From Bacteroidota bacterium (GTDB lineage Bacteria; Bacteroidota; Bacteroidia; Cytophagales; Cyclobacteriaceae): a stretch of DNA of 61,606 nt. The DNA is taken from contig CANIVF010000020.1 of assembly GCA_947470895.1 (NCBI GenBank), forward strand, positions 1-61,606, read 5' to 3'. The notes beneath the pieces are model-generated. The model had not been told where the DNA came from, did no database searches, and was given only the letters and a program-made list of their open reading frames with translations. Each line of letters starts with the position of its first letter. Position 1 is the first letter of the stretch. Below, one piece after another: positions 8,139 through 17,357 of this stretch. The position numbers and the translations under genes were made by a program.

Positions 8139-10193
8139 ATGAAAGAGTTTCTAACAATCATCATTTGTTTACAGGGCCTGTCGCTTATGGCGCAGGATTC
8201 CGATTCCGTAAAAATACTTCAGGAGGTCACCATCCGTTCCTACGAAGCTAACCGTCCTATACTCCAGGTTCCTGCTTCCGTTGGGCTGGTGTTACGATCC
8301 GATTTACAGCGGTTCAGCAACACTTCTTTGGTTTCGGCTATCAACAATATTCCGGGCATTCGCATGGAAGAACGCTCGCCTGGCAGCTACCGTTTTTCAA
8401 TTCGGGGTAGTTCGTTACGATCTCCTTTTGGTGTACGCAATGTGAAAGCCTATTGGAACGAACTTCCGTTAACTGATCCGGGTGGCAATACCTACCTTAA
8501 TCAGTTTGATGCTAACGCGATCAGTCAGATAGAAATCATTAAAGGGCCCGGCTCAAGTCTCTATGGTGCAGGAACCGGTGGGGTCATTTTATTAAAAACA
8601 CAACTGTCTGAAAATGAGGATTTAATTTCTGCTTCATGGATGGGCGGAAGTTTTGGGTTGAGTAATTATCAACTTTCATTATCGCAAGGCAATAAAAATG
8701 CAAGCCATTATGTTGGCTATCAACACCAACAATCCGCTGGCTATCGTGAGCAAACGCGCATGGTGCGCGACCAACTTAATAGCACATTCCGGTTTTCATT
8801 CTCCGACAAGGAAGAGTTAGAGACGGCTATTTTTTATACTGACTTATATTATCAAACTCCTGGTGGCCTTAATGAAGCTGAGTTTCTTGCCAATCCAAAG
8901 CAAGCACGACCGGGCGCAGGCACACAGCCCGGAGCGATAGCACAACAGGCGGGTGTTTCGCTCCGATCTTTTTACACAGGCATCTCACACCAATATCACT
9001 TCACCAAAAACATTCATAACCGCACCGGTGTATATGGCAACTTCGTTCAATTCAACAATCCGGCTATTCGTAACTTTGAGCGCAGACTTGAACAAAACTT
9101 TGGGGCCCGAAGTATTACAGACGCATCATTCGAGATCCAGGGGTGGAAAGCAATCATACAAGGTGGTGGCGAATTTCAGCACGGATATTCACCTGTAAAA
9201 AATTATAAAAACCTGGGGGGGTACGCTGGCCTTCTGCAAAGCGATGAAGAAATCAGAACCTTACAGTATAGTGTTTTCGGACAAGGCGAATTGAGTAAAG
9301 ACAACTGGATACTTACGGGAGGATTAAGTGCAAATTGGGTGAGTTATAACTTGTTGCAGCTTAATCGTGCGCCTGCATTGGAGCAAGCGGCAAACTATGG
9401 TCCTGTTATCACACCTCGTGTTGCATTACTCAGAAAAATCAATGAAGCCTTTTCTGTTTACGGAAACATGAGTTGGGGGTTTTCTCCCCCCACATTAGCA
9501 GAAGTGCGTCCTTCCAACGGAGTTTTTAATACAACACTTAAACCAGAAAATGGAACGCAAATTGAAATGGGTGGTAAGGGATACTTTGCAAACCGTAAGT
9601 TCTTTGTCGATGTTGCCGTATACCATTTTGTACTGGACAAAACGATTGTCGTGCGCAGAGACGAAGATGGGGCCGACTATTTTGTAAACGCTGGCGCTAC
9701 TAATCAAAATGGCATTGAGTTGTTGATCAACTGGCAACCTGAAATTTCCAGTTCAATACTTTCATCATTAAAGCTATGGAGTGGCGTCACGTTGAATCAA
9801 TACGAATTTAAAGACTATATAAAAGACAATGTTTCTTATTCGGGCAATCAACTGACGGGAACGCCTAAAGAAGTACTTACCGGTGGTGCTGATCTTTTTT
9901 TCGCTAAAAGATTTTTCCTTAACGTGACGGTAAACTATACCTCAGAGATTCCATTAAATGATGCCAACTCGGTGTTTGCGAAATCTTATACATTGTTAGG
10001 TGCCAAGGCGGGCTATAATAATCAATTGAATAAAAAGGTTCCATTTGAATTATTTGCAGGTGCCGACAATCTGCTTGACGAAACCTATAGTCTTGGCAAT
10101 GATTTGAACGCTGCCGGGGGTAGGTATTACAATGCTGCCTTTGGACGAAATTATTACTTTGGCTTAAAGCTGGGTGTTGATTTCACTAAATAA
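8139..10193 (+). CDS. TonB-dependent outer-membrane receptor
   Basis: A 684-residue outer-membrane transporter. The ATG at 8139 gives the signal peptide MKEFLTIIICLQGLSLMAQ; an in-frame TTG 15 bp upstream is ignored. The mature protein starts with a TonB-box-like stretch (SVKILQEVTIRSY). A plug domain follows (SNTSLVSAINNIPGIRMEER, SGSSLRSPFGVRNVK-like region, IEIIKGPGSSLYGAGTGGVI). The rest is a long beta-barrel ending in the aromatic-rich YYFGLKLGVDFTK. There is no N-terminal carboxypeptidase-like domain and no SusD partner, so an iron-complex or vitamin receptor is likelier than a glycan receptor. The ligand cannot be read from the context. Confidence 0.9.
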   Translation: MKEFLTIIICLQGLSLMAQDSDSVKILQEVTIRSYEANRPILQVPASVGLVLRSDLQRFSNTSLVSAINNIPGIRMEERSPGSYRFSIRGSSLRSPFGVRNVKAYWNELPLTDPGGNTYLNQFDANAISQIEIIKGPGSSLYGAGTGGVILLKTQLSENEDLISASWMGGSFGLSNYQLSLSQGNKNASHYVGYQHQQSAGYREQTRMVRDQLNSTFRFSFSDKEELETAIFYTDLYYQTPGGLNEAEFLANPKQARPGAGTQPGAIAQQAGVSLRSFYTGISHQYHFTKNIHNRTGVYGNFVQFNNPAIRNFERRLEQNFGARSITDASFEIQGWKAIIQGGGEFQHGYSPVKNYKNLGGYAGLLQSDEEIRTLQYSVFGQGELSKDNWILTGGLSANWVSYNLLQLNRAPALEQAANYGPVITPRVALLRKINEAFSVYGNMSWGFSPPTLAEVRPSNGVFNTTLKPENGTQIEMGGKGYFANRKFFVDVAVYHFVLDKTIVVRRDEDGADYFVNAGATNQNGIELLINWQPEISSSILSSLKLWSGVTLNQYEFKDYIKDNVSYSGNQLTGTPKEVLTGGADLFFAKRFFLNVTVNYTSEIPLNDANSVFAKSYTLLGAKAGYNNQLNKKVPFELFAGADNLLDETYSLGNDLNAAGGRYYNAAFGRNYYFGLKLGVDFTK

Positions 10194-10329
10194 GTCATTT
10201 AGCAAGCCTTAATAATTTCCTTTTTTTGACCAAAAGGAGCTGACAAATGTCATACTTATATAGTTTGCCGTCTACTAAATTAGATCATCAAAAATGTCGT
10301 TTAAGTTTCTAAAATCTAAACATACTTTT

Positions 10330-10866
10330 ATGAAAACAAAATCCATTATTTCGATTCTATTGCTAATTGTGTTCGGTACATTTTCATCATGTGATCTTTT
10401 AGATAAAGCAGATGATATATCTTTTGACATCACACTTCCTCTCAATTTTGTAATCAACGAAACAGGTAACAACCCAGGAGGCAAAGTGTACACGGCCTCG
10501 CAACTTTTGGATGCTACATCAGACCCGGAAGTAGCCAAATATGCGAGTAAAATAAAGGAATTTAAAGTAAATAGAATCACCTATACCATTACACCCGGTA
10601 CAAATTCTAACACAGTAACATTCTCGAATGGAGCACTAAAGGTTTCTTCAACGGGTAAGATAATAGCCACTGCCACTTCTGCGAGCCTGTCCAATACAGC
10701 TGAAACAGACCTGACAGCCGATATCGCTGGTTTTAACGAACTGGCTGCAAAACTCCTGGATGACAAGCAAGAGTTGATATTACTGGATGGCACGTTCTCC
10801 AGCACGCCTGTTGCCTTTACCGTGAAGTTTAACTTTTATGTAACGATTAAGGCCAACGCATTGTAA
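10330..10866 (+). CDS. Small lipoprotein of unknown function
   Basis: A 178-residue protein with a type II signal peptide, MKTKSIISILLLIVFGTFSSC, whose lipobox cysteine is followed by DLLDKADD. A longer frame opens at 10294, but only the ATG at 10330 puts the signal at the N-terminus. The mature part is rich in beta-strand, serine and threonine (for example SNTVTFSNGALKVSSTGKI) and has no motif I recognise. It is monocistronic, with a strong terminator right after it. Confidence 0.75.
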   Translation: MKTKSIISILLLIVFGTFSSCDLLDKADDISFDITLPLNFVINETGNNPGGKVYTASQLLDATSDPEVAKYASKIKEFKVNRITYTITPGTNSNTVTFSNGALKVSSTGKIIATATSASLSNTAETDLTADIAGFNELAAKLLDDKQELILLDGTFSSTPVAFTVKFNFYVTIKANAL

Positions 10867-10887
10867 TTATACTTATGAAATTCTGTT

Positions 10888-10918
10888 AAAGGCGCCTTCT
10901 TCCTGAAGGCGCTTTTAT
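10888..10918. terminator. Terminator hairpin between convergent genes
   Basis: AAAGGCGCCTTC at 10888-10899 pairs with GAAGGCGCTTTT at 10905-10916 (one G-T wobble) around a 5-nt loop, followed by T-rich sequence. It lies between the lipoprotein gene and the convergent YpdA-type gene, whose stop codon (10915-10917) sits inside the right arm. It can serve the rightward transcript, and plausibly the leftward one through the AAA tract. Confidence 0.8.
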
Positions 10919-11889
10919 TTTGCTTTTACCCTTTGCATCAAATCATGGATTATAATCTCTGCATGCACTCTGGAGTTTTCAATAAACCATTTATTTGTTT
11001 TAAGACCTCCACATACTACGCCTGCCAGGTATAAATTGGTTACGTTGCTCTCCATAGTTCCTTCATCGTAGACAGGCGTGTGATATTCATCATCGTGAAA
11101 AGTAATTTCCATCGATTTCATAAAATCAAAAGGAGGTTGATAGCCTGTCATCGCCAGTACAAAATCATTTTCTAAGACTTCATTGCCAACAGGCGTGCTG
11201 ATTTCAATGGATCTCGGAGTTATCCGAATCACTTCCGACTCAAAATATGCTTTTATAGAGCCTTCTTTAATCCGATTTTCAATATCGGGCTTCACCCAAT
11301 ACTTCACGCTTTCGCGGATAGTTGATTCTCGAATGATCATTGTTACTTCGGCACCTTTGCGCCAGGTTTCAAGGGCAACATCTACAGCTGAATTAGCCGC
11401 GCCAATTACCGCCACTTTCTGACCAAAATATGGATGTGGTTCACCATAGTAATGCTTTACTTTGGGCAACTCCTCACCTTCTACATCTAACAGGTAAGGC
11501 AGATCATAAAATCCCAAAGCAAGTATCACCGCCTTTGCCTGGTAAGTGGCTTTAGCTGTTTTAATGCAAAAGATCACTCCTTGCTTTTTTACCTCCTCTA
11601 CCGGCTCGTATAATTTCACATGGAGCTTCCAAGTGGTGCACACCCTGCGATAATATTCTAATGCTTCCGATCTGGTCGGTTTGGGGTTGTTGGAAATGAA
11701 CGGCACGTTTCCAATTTCAAGTCGCTCGGAAGTAGAAAAGAAAGTCATGTTGAGCGGATAGTGATATAAAGAATTTACCAGGCATCCTTTCTCCAGAATA
11801 ACATAATTCATCCCCGCTTTCTGGGCTTCGATGGCACACGCCAAACCAATAGGACCAGCACCGATGATGATTAAATCTTTCCCTTCCAT
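10915..11889 (-). CDS. ypdA: YpdA-family FAD/NADPH (putative bacillithiol) disulfide reductase
   Basis: A 324-residue flavoprotein. The N-terminal FAD motif is IIIGAGPIGLACAIEA (residues about 6-21), a second GxGxxA-type nucleotide motif is VAVIGAANSAVDVALE, and the C-terminal FAD-contact region is LYLAGVVCGGLKTNKWFIENSRVHA. The length and the absence of a thioredoxin-reductase CxxC fit YpdA, which in Firmicutes reduces oxidised bacillithiol with NADPH. Members are widespread in Bacteroidota, some of which make bacillithiol; the substrate here is inferred. The gene is monocistronic and convergent with the lipoprotein gene. Confidence 0.85.
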   Translation of the reverse strand: MEGKDLIIIGAGPIGLACAIEAQKAGMNYVILEKGCLVNSLYHYPLNMTFFSTSERLEIGNVPFISNNPKPTRSEALEYYRRVCTTWKLHVKLYEPVEEVKKQGVIFCIKTAKATYQAKAVILALGFYDLPYLLDVEGEELPKVKHYYGEPHPYFGQKVAVIGAANSAVDVALETWRKGAEVTMIIRESTIRESVKYWVKPDIENRIKEGSIKAYFESEVIRITPRSIEISTPVGNEVLENDFVLAMTGYQPPFDFMKSMEITFHDDEYHTPVYDEGTMESNVTNLYLAGVVCGGLKTNKWFIENSRVHAEIIIHDLMQRVKAK

Positions 11890-12026
11890 CCCTTAAGCTT
11901 TATATTTTTAGCAATAATGAGAAAATTCATTCGCTAAACATCATAAATTTATAAAGCATAACTGATTGTTAAACTAGTTTTGATTAGCGCTGAAGGCGAA
12001 TTTTCGAAATACAGAATTGATATCAC

Positions 12027-12941
12027 ATGAATTCCGAAGACGAACAGAAATTGAATTTAGTAAAGCGATATACCCGTTTGGCTATCGTGTCGGTATTTTT
12101 GCTCGCCCTGTTTTGGCCATTGGATGATTTCTTTTTCTGGGTATTTTCCGGAGCCACATCTTACTTTACTTTCCTTGCATTTTACTATCGCCCAAGGGCT
12201 GAACAAGAAGAAGAAACGCTTGAACGTGCACGGCCAACCTGGCCGCCATCGCGTCAAGGAACCTCAATTAAAGTTCCTCCAAAAAATGTAAAACTTATTG
12301 TTGTCATCTCGATCATTGCCTTCTTTAGTTTATTTCTGATTGTCATGATCATTGGCCTAGCCTCAGATGATGAGGATTGTGAATCAATTCCGGTCGCTGA
12401 AGAAATTTCAATAAACGAAGCCCGTGAGTTACTATCCTCAGATCCCAATAATATTGATGCCCTCACCAACGTGGGCAATAGCTTCTACTCAAACGGACAA
12501 TATGACTCTGCTCTGATCTATTACGAGCGCCTGTTAACAATCGACTCAAAAAATAGCAGTGGACTTTACAATAAAGGATTGGTTCACTATCAGAAAAAAG
12601 AATACCAAAAGTCAATGGCTGTTTTGAGGCAATGCATGTCACTTTATCCTGATAACACAGATGCATTTATGTTATTAGGCGATAACTACTATGCACAAGA
12701 TCAGCTTATTCTGGCACTTGATTCGTATAAGCAAGCCTCTGCCAAAGGTGCCAGAACAGCTGGATTATCAAATGTGATGGCGTACATATATGATCAGCAA
12801 AATCAAAAAAGTGAAGCCATTCGGTATTATAAAGATGCTTTGCAACAGGATAGCAGCCTGGTGGAGGTATACTCCCGACTCGCTTACCTGGAGCCCAACA
12901 AGGCCGATTGGTATGAAAAGAAGGCCCAAGCCTGGAAGTGA
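12027..12941 (+). CDS. Membrane-anchored tetratricopeptide-repeat protein
   Basis: A 304-residue protein with two membrane segments (about residues 17-50 and 88-112, the second being LIVVISIIAFFSLFLIVMII) joined by a charged loop. About four TPR units follow from residue 130 to the end (for example NVGNSFYSNGQYDSALIYYE and NKGLVHYQKKEYQKSMAVL). TPR domains are protein-interaction scaffolds; the partner is unknown. It precedes the three TPM-domain genes in the same direction but is separated from them by 123 bp and a probable promoter. Confidence 0.8.
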   Translation: MNSEDEQKLNLVKRYTRLAIVSVFLLALFWPLDDFFFWVFSGATSYFTFLAFYYRPRAEQEEETLERARPTWPPSRQGTSIKVPPKNVKLIVVISIIAFFSLFLIVMIIGLASDDEDCESIPVAEEISINEARELLSSDPNNIDALTNVGNSFYSNGQYDSALIYYERLLTIDSKNSSGLYNKGLVHYQKKEYQKSMAVLRQCMSLYPDNTDAFMLLGDNYYAQDQLILALDSYKQASAKGARTAGLSNVMAYIYDQQNQKSEAIRYYKDALQQDSSLVEVYSRLAYLEPNKADWYEKKAQAWK

Positions 12942-12997
12942 TTTCTGAATCTTCCTAAGAATGTTTCCATAAAACCTGATAGCTACTGCTGATGAAG

Positions 12998-13031
12998 TTG
13001 TTATAAATCGTGCCGAATCCTCGTATCTTTG
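12998..13031 (+). promoter_or_regulatory. Bacteroidota-type promoter upstream of the TPM genes
   Basis: A perfect -7 element TATCTTTG (13024-13031) matches TAnnTTTG and is preceded after 23 nt by TTG (12998-13000) as the -33 element. The start codon at 13065 lies about 33 bp downstream. An in-frame TTG at 13029 overlaps the -7 box and so cannot be the translation start. Confidence 0.55.
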
Positions 13032-13064
13032 ACATTCCGATTCGACCTAATAAGATTAAACGAT

Positions 13065-13715
13065 ATGTCTATTCAAGAAAGATTTAGTCCCGAAGATCTC
13101 GAGCGCATAAAAAAAGCGGTGCGCGATGCGGAAAGCAAAATCTCTGGTGAGATTGTTCCCGTGTTTGTAGAGCGAAGTGGAGTTTATAGCATTGCTAACT
13201 ACCGCGCAGCCTTAATTGGAGCTGCTTCCGTGTTTCTGCTCATTATCATATTCGATCGCTATGTTCCTTCATTGGCAGTATATGACCCCGTACTTATTTT
13301 CTCTTTGGTCATGTTGGGTGGATTTATTGGCGCACTGAAATCGCATTTCATCAATCCGGTAAAGCGCTTTATGCTTAGTCAAGCTCATTTGGATCAGGCC
13401 ACTCAAAAGCGGGCCGAAACAGCCTTTCTTGAAGAAGAAGTCTTTAACACACGCCAGCGCACCGGAATATTGATTTTCATTTCCTTTTTTGAGCATGAAG
13501 TGATCGTGATGGCCGATAAGGGCATCAACAAAGTAGTTGATCAGAAAGAATGGAATACACTGGTCCGCATCATGATCGAGCACATTAAAAAAGGAAAAAT
13601 TACCGATGGTATTGTATCAGCCATCACGCGCTGTGGTGATATTTTACTGGAAAAAGGATTCATGATTACGCCTGATGATGTGAATGAATTAGGAGATGAA
13701 CTGCGCCTTGAATAA
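13065..13715 (+). CDS. TPM-domain membrane protein (first of three)
   Basis: A 216-residue protein starting MSIQERFSPEDLERIKKAVRD. A split TPM (Psb32/YgcG-type) domain is interrupted by two adjacent membrane segments (about residues 45-66 and 72-92). The domain then resumes with RAETAFLEEEVFNTRQRTGILIFISFFEHEVIVMADKGINKVV. It has no signal peptide and no glycine-rich tail, unlike the next two genes. TPM proteins are usually found beside LemA in many bacteria and their biochemical role is unsettled. It is followed 41 bp later by another TPM gene, suggesting one operon. Confidence 0.82.
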   Translation: MSIQERFSPEDLERIKKAVRDAESKISGEIVPVFVERSGVYSIANYRAALIGAASVFLLIIIFDRYVPSLAVYDPVLIFSLVMLGGFIGALKSHFINPVKRFMLSQAHLDQATQKRAETAFLEEEVFNTRQRTGILIFISFFEHEVIVMADKGINKVVDQKEWNTLVRIMIEHIKKGKITDGIVSAITRCGDILLEKGFMITPDDVNELGDELRLE

Positions 13716-13756
13716 CGTGTTAATCCTTTTATCAATCCGGCTCTATTTTTAGAAAG

Positions 13757-14500
13757 ATGAAATCAGTTTTCTCGACACTAATTTTTACACTGCTCGTTAT
13801 CTCTGCGTCAGCGCAACGCAATGTGCCGGCACATGGAGGAGAATGGGTGCATGATGAGGCAACCATTTTGTCTCCGGCAGGTAAGGCACAACTAGAAGCC
13901 ATTCTAAAAGCACATCGCGATTCTACCTCCACTCAAATAGCAGTGCTGCTAATTCCATCTCTTGAAGGAGACGATATTGGTTCGTTTGCACTGCGTGTAT
14001 CTGAAGCCTGGAAACTAGGACAAGAGAAAAAAGACAACGGAGTTTTGTTTCTGGTAGCCATGCAAGAGAAGCAAATGCGCATAGAAGTAGGTTATGGATT
14101 AGAAGGTGTGCTCACCGATGCGATGAGTACTCGCATCAATCGCAATGAAGTAGCCCCTAACTTCCGACAAGGAAATTATGAGGCTGGTATACAAGCGGGT
14201 GTTATTGCAATCATTAAAACAGTGCAGGGAACCTACGTGAATGACGAACCTATTGTAAGAAAACGCAAAGGTCGCTCACCGATTGGCACCATCATCTTTG
14301 TGGTCATTCTCATCATTGTGATGTCGCGCAAAAATCGTGGAGGTGGTAGCGGGTCCGGTGGCTATTGGTCTGCCGCCATGCTAGGTTCTATGCTTGGTGG
14401 AGGCGGTGGCTATGGCCGAAGTTCAGGATCGTGGGATAGCGGTGGCGACTTTGGTGGTGGTGGTGGCTTCGGTGGTGGTGGCTCCAGCGACTCGTGGTAG
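13757..14500 (+). CDS. Exported TPM-domain protein with glycine-rich tail (YgcG type)
   Basis: A 247-residue protein with the signal peptide MKSVFSTLIFTLLVISASAQ. A TPM domain spans about residues 25-165 (WVHDEATILSPAGK, TSTQIAVLLIPSLEGDDI, KKDNGVLFLVAMQEKQMRIEVGYGLEGVLTD). A single membrane segment (IGTIIFVVILIIVM) is followed by a glycine/serine tail ending SSDSW. The order signal, TPM, membrane anchor, Gly-rich tail is typical of YgcG-like proteins. It is clearly related to the next gene and likely arose by tandem duplication. Confidence 0.88.
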   Translation: MKSVFSTLIFTLLVISASAQRNVPAHGGEWVHDEATILSPAGKAQLEAILKAHRDSTSTQIAVLLIPSLEGDDIGSFALRVSEAWKLGQEKKDNGVLFLVAMQEKQMRIEVGYGLEGVLTDAMSTRINRNEVAPNFRQGNYEAGIQAGVIAIIKTVQGTYVNDEPIVRKRKGRSPIGTIIFVVILIIVMSRKNRGGGSGSGGYWSAAMLGSMLGGGGGYGRSSGSWDSGGDFGGGGGFGGGGSSDSW

Positions 14501-14546
14501 CTAGTATATGATGGTAATTTTTTTGAAGAACGATCTCCTATTAAAT

Positions 14547-15446
14547 ATGCGGTTGAAATTTTTTATTTACGCATTCATTCTCTCCTTTTCGGCTTTTGGC
14601 CAGAAAGCCGTGCCCGAGTTGTGGAACATGCGTATGCATGACGATGCACATGTGCTTAAGCAAGAGACCATCGATCAACTGGAAAAACAACTGGCACAGT
14701 ATGAGGATAGCACTTCCAATCAAATTGCCATTCTCACCATCAATTCATTAGAAGGCGAATCGGTAGAAGATTATTCCATTAAAGTGGCTGAAAAATGGGC
14801 GCTGGGTAAAAAAAATAAAGACAATGGTGTGTTGCTTTTGATCGCTGTCGATGATCACATAATGCGCATTGAAGTAGGCGAAGGCCTTGAAGGTGTGCTT
14901 ACGGACGCGATCAGCAGTCGCATCATCCGAAATGAAATGGCCCCTAATTTCCGCAGGGGTGATTATGATAGCGGTGTTATTGCAGCCATCGGGGGAATAA
15001 TAAAAGCCATCGGGGGAGAGTACACAGCAGAAGACACCAATGACTTAGAAGATCTCACCTTAACGCAACGACTCTTAATCGGCCTCGGCTTGTTTGTATT
15101 CTTAGGCATCTTCGCATTTTTCGCATTGGTAATGCCGGGCTGCACAGGCTGGGGATTATATGCCTTCCTGATTCCTTTTTATACACTATTTCCTGCAGCA
15201 CTAGTGGATCAAAAATATTGGTATTTGCCTGGTTCTATATACATGCTTGGATTTCCAGCTCTTAAACTTTGGATATCGCGCACTGGCTGGGGCAAAAAAA
15301 TGGGAAAGAGTATGGGCGGTGGCACTTCGGGAGCAGGAGGTTGGAGCAGTTGGAGTTCAGGTGGAAGTAGTTGGGGCAGTAGTGGTGGTGGTTTCTCTGG
15401 TGGTGGTGGAAGTTTTGGTGGCGGTGGCAGCAGCGGAAGCTGGTAG
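14547..15446 (+). CDS. Exported TPM-domain protein with glycine-rich tail (second copy)
   Basis: A 299-residue paralogue of the preceding gene. The ATG at 14547 gives the signal peptide MRLKFFIYAFILSFSAFGQ; an earlier in-frame ATG at 14508 would bury it. The TPM domain repeats the same landmarks (DDAHVLKQETIDQLEKQL, TSNQIAILTINSLEGESV, KDNGVLLLIAVDDHIMRIEVGEGLEGVLTD). Here two membrane segments (about residues 170-225) precede the glycine-rich tail, which ends SSGSW. It is probably co-transcribed with the two TPM genes before it; start codons lie about 50 bp after the previous stop. Confidence 0.87.
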   Translation: MRLKFFIYAFILSFSAFGQKAVPELWNMRMHDDAHVLKQETIDQLEKQLAQYEDSTSNQIAILTINSLEGESVEDYSIKVAEKWALGKKNKDNGVLLLIAVDDHIMRIEVGEGLEGVLTDAISSRIIRNEMAPNFRRGDYDSGVIAAIGGIIKAIGGEYTAEDTNDLEDLTLTQRLLIGLGLFVFLGIFAFFALVMPGCTGWGLYAFLIPFYTLFPAALVDQKYWYLPGSIYMLGFPALKLWISRTGWGKKMGKSMGGGTSGAGGWSSWSSGGSSWGSSGGGFSGGGGSFGGGGSSGSW

Positions 15447-15514
15447 GCAATCGATTCACCCAAGCCGGGTAAAAAAATATAGCGTGATCGCTAATTCATT
15501 TTCTGATAAAGACC

Positions 15515-15921
15515 AACGTCTTTTCAGGAACTCCACTGGCAAAAAAATTAAGCCTCAAAGTGGGCTTCAGCATTCGAATCTTCAATCAGCCTGATCATTA
15601 CCTTAATCTCTTGGAGGACTTTCCTGAAAAGATTGATATCAGGAATGAAAATAAAACGAAGAAAGATTTCATTCACTACTTCACGTAAAAAGCTAAAGAA
15701 TTAGATCATGATATCCTTTCATTAAAGGATGAACTTGTTCCAAACGGAATGATCTGGATTTCGTGGCCAAAAAAATCTTCTAAACTTGCAACCGATATTA
15801 CCGAAGATATTATTTGGCATTAGCCAATGAATTGGTAGACATCAAAGTCTGTGCTGTGGATGAGGTTTGATCTGGATTGAAACTGCTCATTCACGTAAAG
15901 GATAGAAAAACAAGTAAGTAG
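15515..15921 (+). pseudogene. Broken DUF3052-family gene
   Basis: The remains of a DUF3052-type protein can be read in two frames. Frame 15521 gives FSGTPLAKKLSLKVGFSIR, then a TAA at 15686, then KAKELDHDILSLKDEL and the family signature MIWISWPKKSSKLATDITED. After a one-base shift near 15820 the other frame gives ALANELVDIKVCAVDEV, a TGA where the family has Trp, and SGLKLLIHVKDRK. Two stop codons, one frameshift and no plausible start codon make this a decayed gene rather than a sequencing slip. In intact members the protein is about 130-140 residues and of unknown role. It fills most of the gap between the TPM genes and the glycosidase. Confidence 0.85.
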
Positions 15922-15967
15922 CATCACGATTGATCTTGTGATTAGTAAAGTGTTACCTTCGATACCT

Positions 15968-17347
15968 ATGATCAGAAAATTCGTTATCTGTTTTTATTTA
16001 ATGCTGCTCGTGTTTGGCACAACTCACGCTCAACTCCGCGTAAGCAAAAACCAACGCTATCTGGAAACAGCCGATGGCAAACCTTTCTTCTGGTTGGGCG
16101 ATACTGCCTGGGAATTATTTCATCGCTTAAGTCGCGAAGAAGCTGATTTGTATTTGAAGAACCGTGCCGAAAAAGGATTCACCGTGATTCAAGCCGTGGC
16201 CCTGGCCGAGATGGACGGACTTCATGATCCCAACTATTACGGTGAAACTCCTTTAGTGAATGATGATCCCACCAAACCAAATGAAGTGTATTTTCAACAT
16301 GTTGACTATATCATTCGCAAAGCCGAGCAACTGGGTTTATATATCGGATTTCTACCTACGTGGGGCGATAAAGTATTCAAAGACACATGGGGCATTGGAC
16401 CTGAGATTTTCAATGTGAATAATGCCAAAGCATATGGCCGCTGGATCGGCAACCGGTACAAAAATCAAAAGAACATCATCTGGATTTTAGGTGGCGATCG
16501 GAATCCGCGTAATGAAAGTGATATAGCCATCTGGAGAGCATTGGCCGAAGGAGTTACAGAAGGTGTTGGCGGAAATAATAAAACCTTAATGACTTTTCAC
16601 CCACAACCCAATGGCGTGCAGGAAGGAGGCTCCTCAAAATGGTTTCACAACGATGCATGGCTCGACTTCAACATGTTTCAAACCGGGCACTGTCGTGAGA
16701 ATAATTTGTGGGATCGCATGGAATATGTCTATAATCTCAATCCTGTAAAGCCTGTGTTGGATGGCGAGACATTATACGAAGATCATCCTGTCTGTTTCAA
16801 TGCACAGGACTTTGGCATCTCAAGCGCCTACGACATTCGCAAGCATGCCTACATCGATGTGTTGGCCGGAGCGTTCGGTCACACCTATGGTTGTCATGAT
16901 GTATGGCAGATGTATGCGCCTCATCGCACGCCTGTGAACGGACCACACTATCCATGGTATGTTGCACTTGATTTGCCCGGTGCGAGCCAGATGAAATACT
17001 TGCGACAACTCATCGAGTCGCGCCCTATTTTTGATCGTGTGCCTGATCAATCATTAATCACCCAAGCACTTGGCGCCAATGATCACATTCAGGCAACGCG
17101 CGGCAATGATTATATCTTTGTTTATAGCTCGCAGGGAAAAACCATCACCGTTAATACTTCAAAAATTTCTGGCATTGAGGTGATCGCACATTGGTATAAT
17201 CCCCGCAAGGGAGAAAGTACTGAAATCGGGAAGTTTGCCAAAAAGGATAAACAGGAGTTTGTTCCTCCTTCATCAGGCTACGGACAAGATTGGGTGCTGG
17301 TAATTGATGATGCCGCGAAAAACTACAGTAAACCCGGCCGCAATTAA
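15968..17347 (+). CDS. Exported DUF4038/GH140-like glycoside hydrolase
   Basis: A 459-residue protein with the signal peptide MIRKFVICFYLMLLVFGTTHAQ; the ATG at 15968 is chosen for that reason. The body is a DUF4038 (GH140-type) TIM barrel: RYLETADGKPFFWLGDTAWE, KGFTVIQAVALAEMDG, YIGFLPTWGDKV, NIIWILGGDRNP, and VLDGETLYED, which probably holds an acidic catalytic residue. A C-terminal collagen-binding-like beta domain (about residues 365-455) ends in GQDWVLVIDDA. GH140 founders are apiosidases acting on rhamnogalacturonan-II; the actual glycan here is inferred only. There is no SusC/D pair nearby. Confidence 0.85.
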   Translation: MIRKFVICFYLMLLVFGTTHAQLRVSKNQRYLETADGKPFFWLGDTAWELFHRLSREEADLYLKNRAEKGFTVIQAVALAEMDGLHDPNYYGETPLVNDDPTKPNEVYFQHVDYIIRKAEQLGLYIGFLPTWGDKVFKDTWGIGPEIFNVNNAKAYGRWIGNRYKNQKNIIWILGGDRNPRNESDIAIWRALAEGVTEGVGGNNKTLMTFHPQPNGVQEGGSSKWFHNDAWLDFNMFQTGHCRENNLWDRMEYVYNLNPVKPVLDGETLYEDHPVCFNAQDFGISSAYDIRKHAYIDVLAGAFGHTYGCHDVWQMYAPHRTPVNGPHYPWYVALDLPGASQMKYLRQLIESRPIFDRVPDQSLITQALGANDHIQATRGNDYIFVYSSQGKTITVNTSKISGIEVIAHWYNPRKGESTEIGKFAKKDKQEFVPPSSGYGQDWVLVIDDAAKNYSKPGRN

Positions 17348-17357
17348 TGCCAGCTTG

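Noticed and set aside
15209-15594. Pro-rich minus-strand and Val-rich plus-strand frames over the end of the third TPM gene
   Set aside because: These are shadows of the glycine-rich GGT/GGC codon repeats of the real gene.
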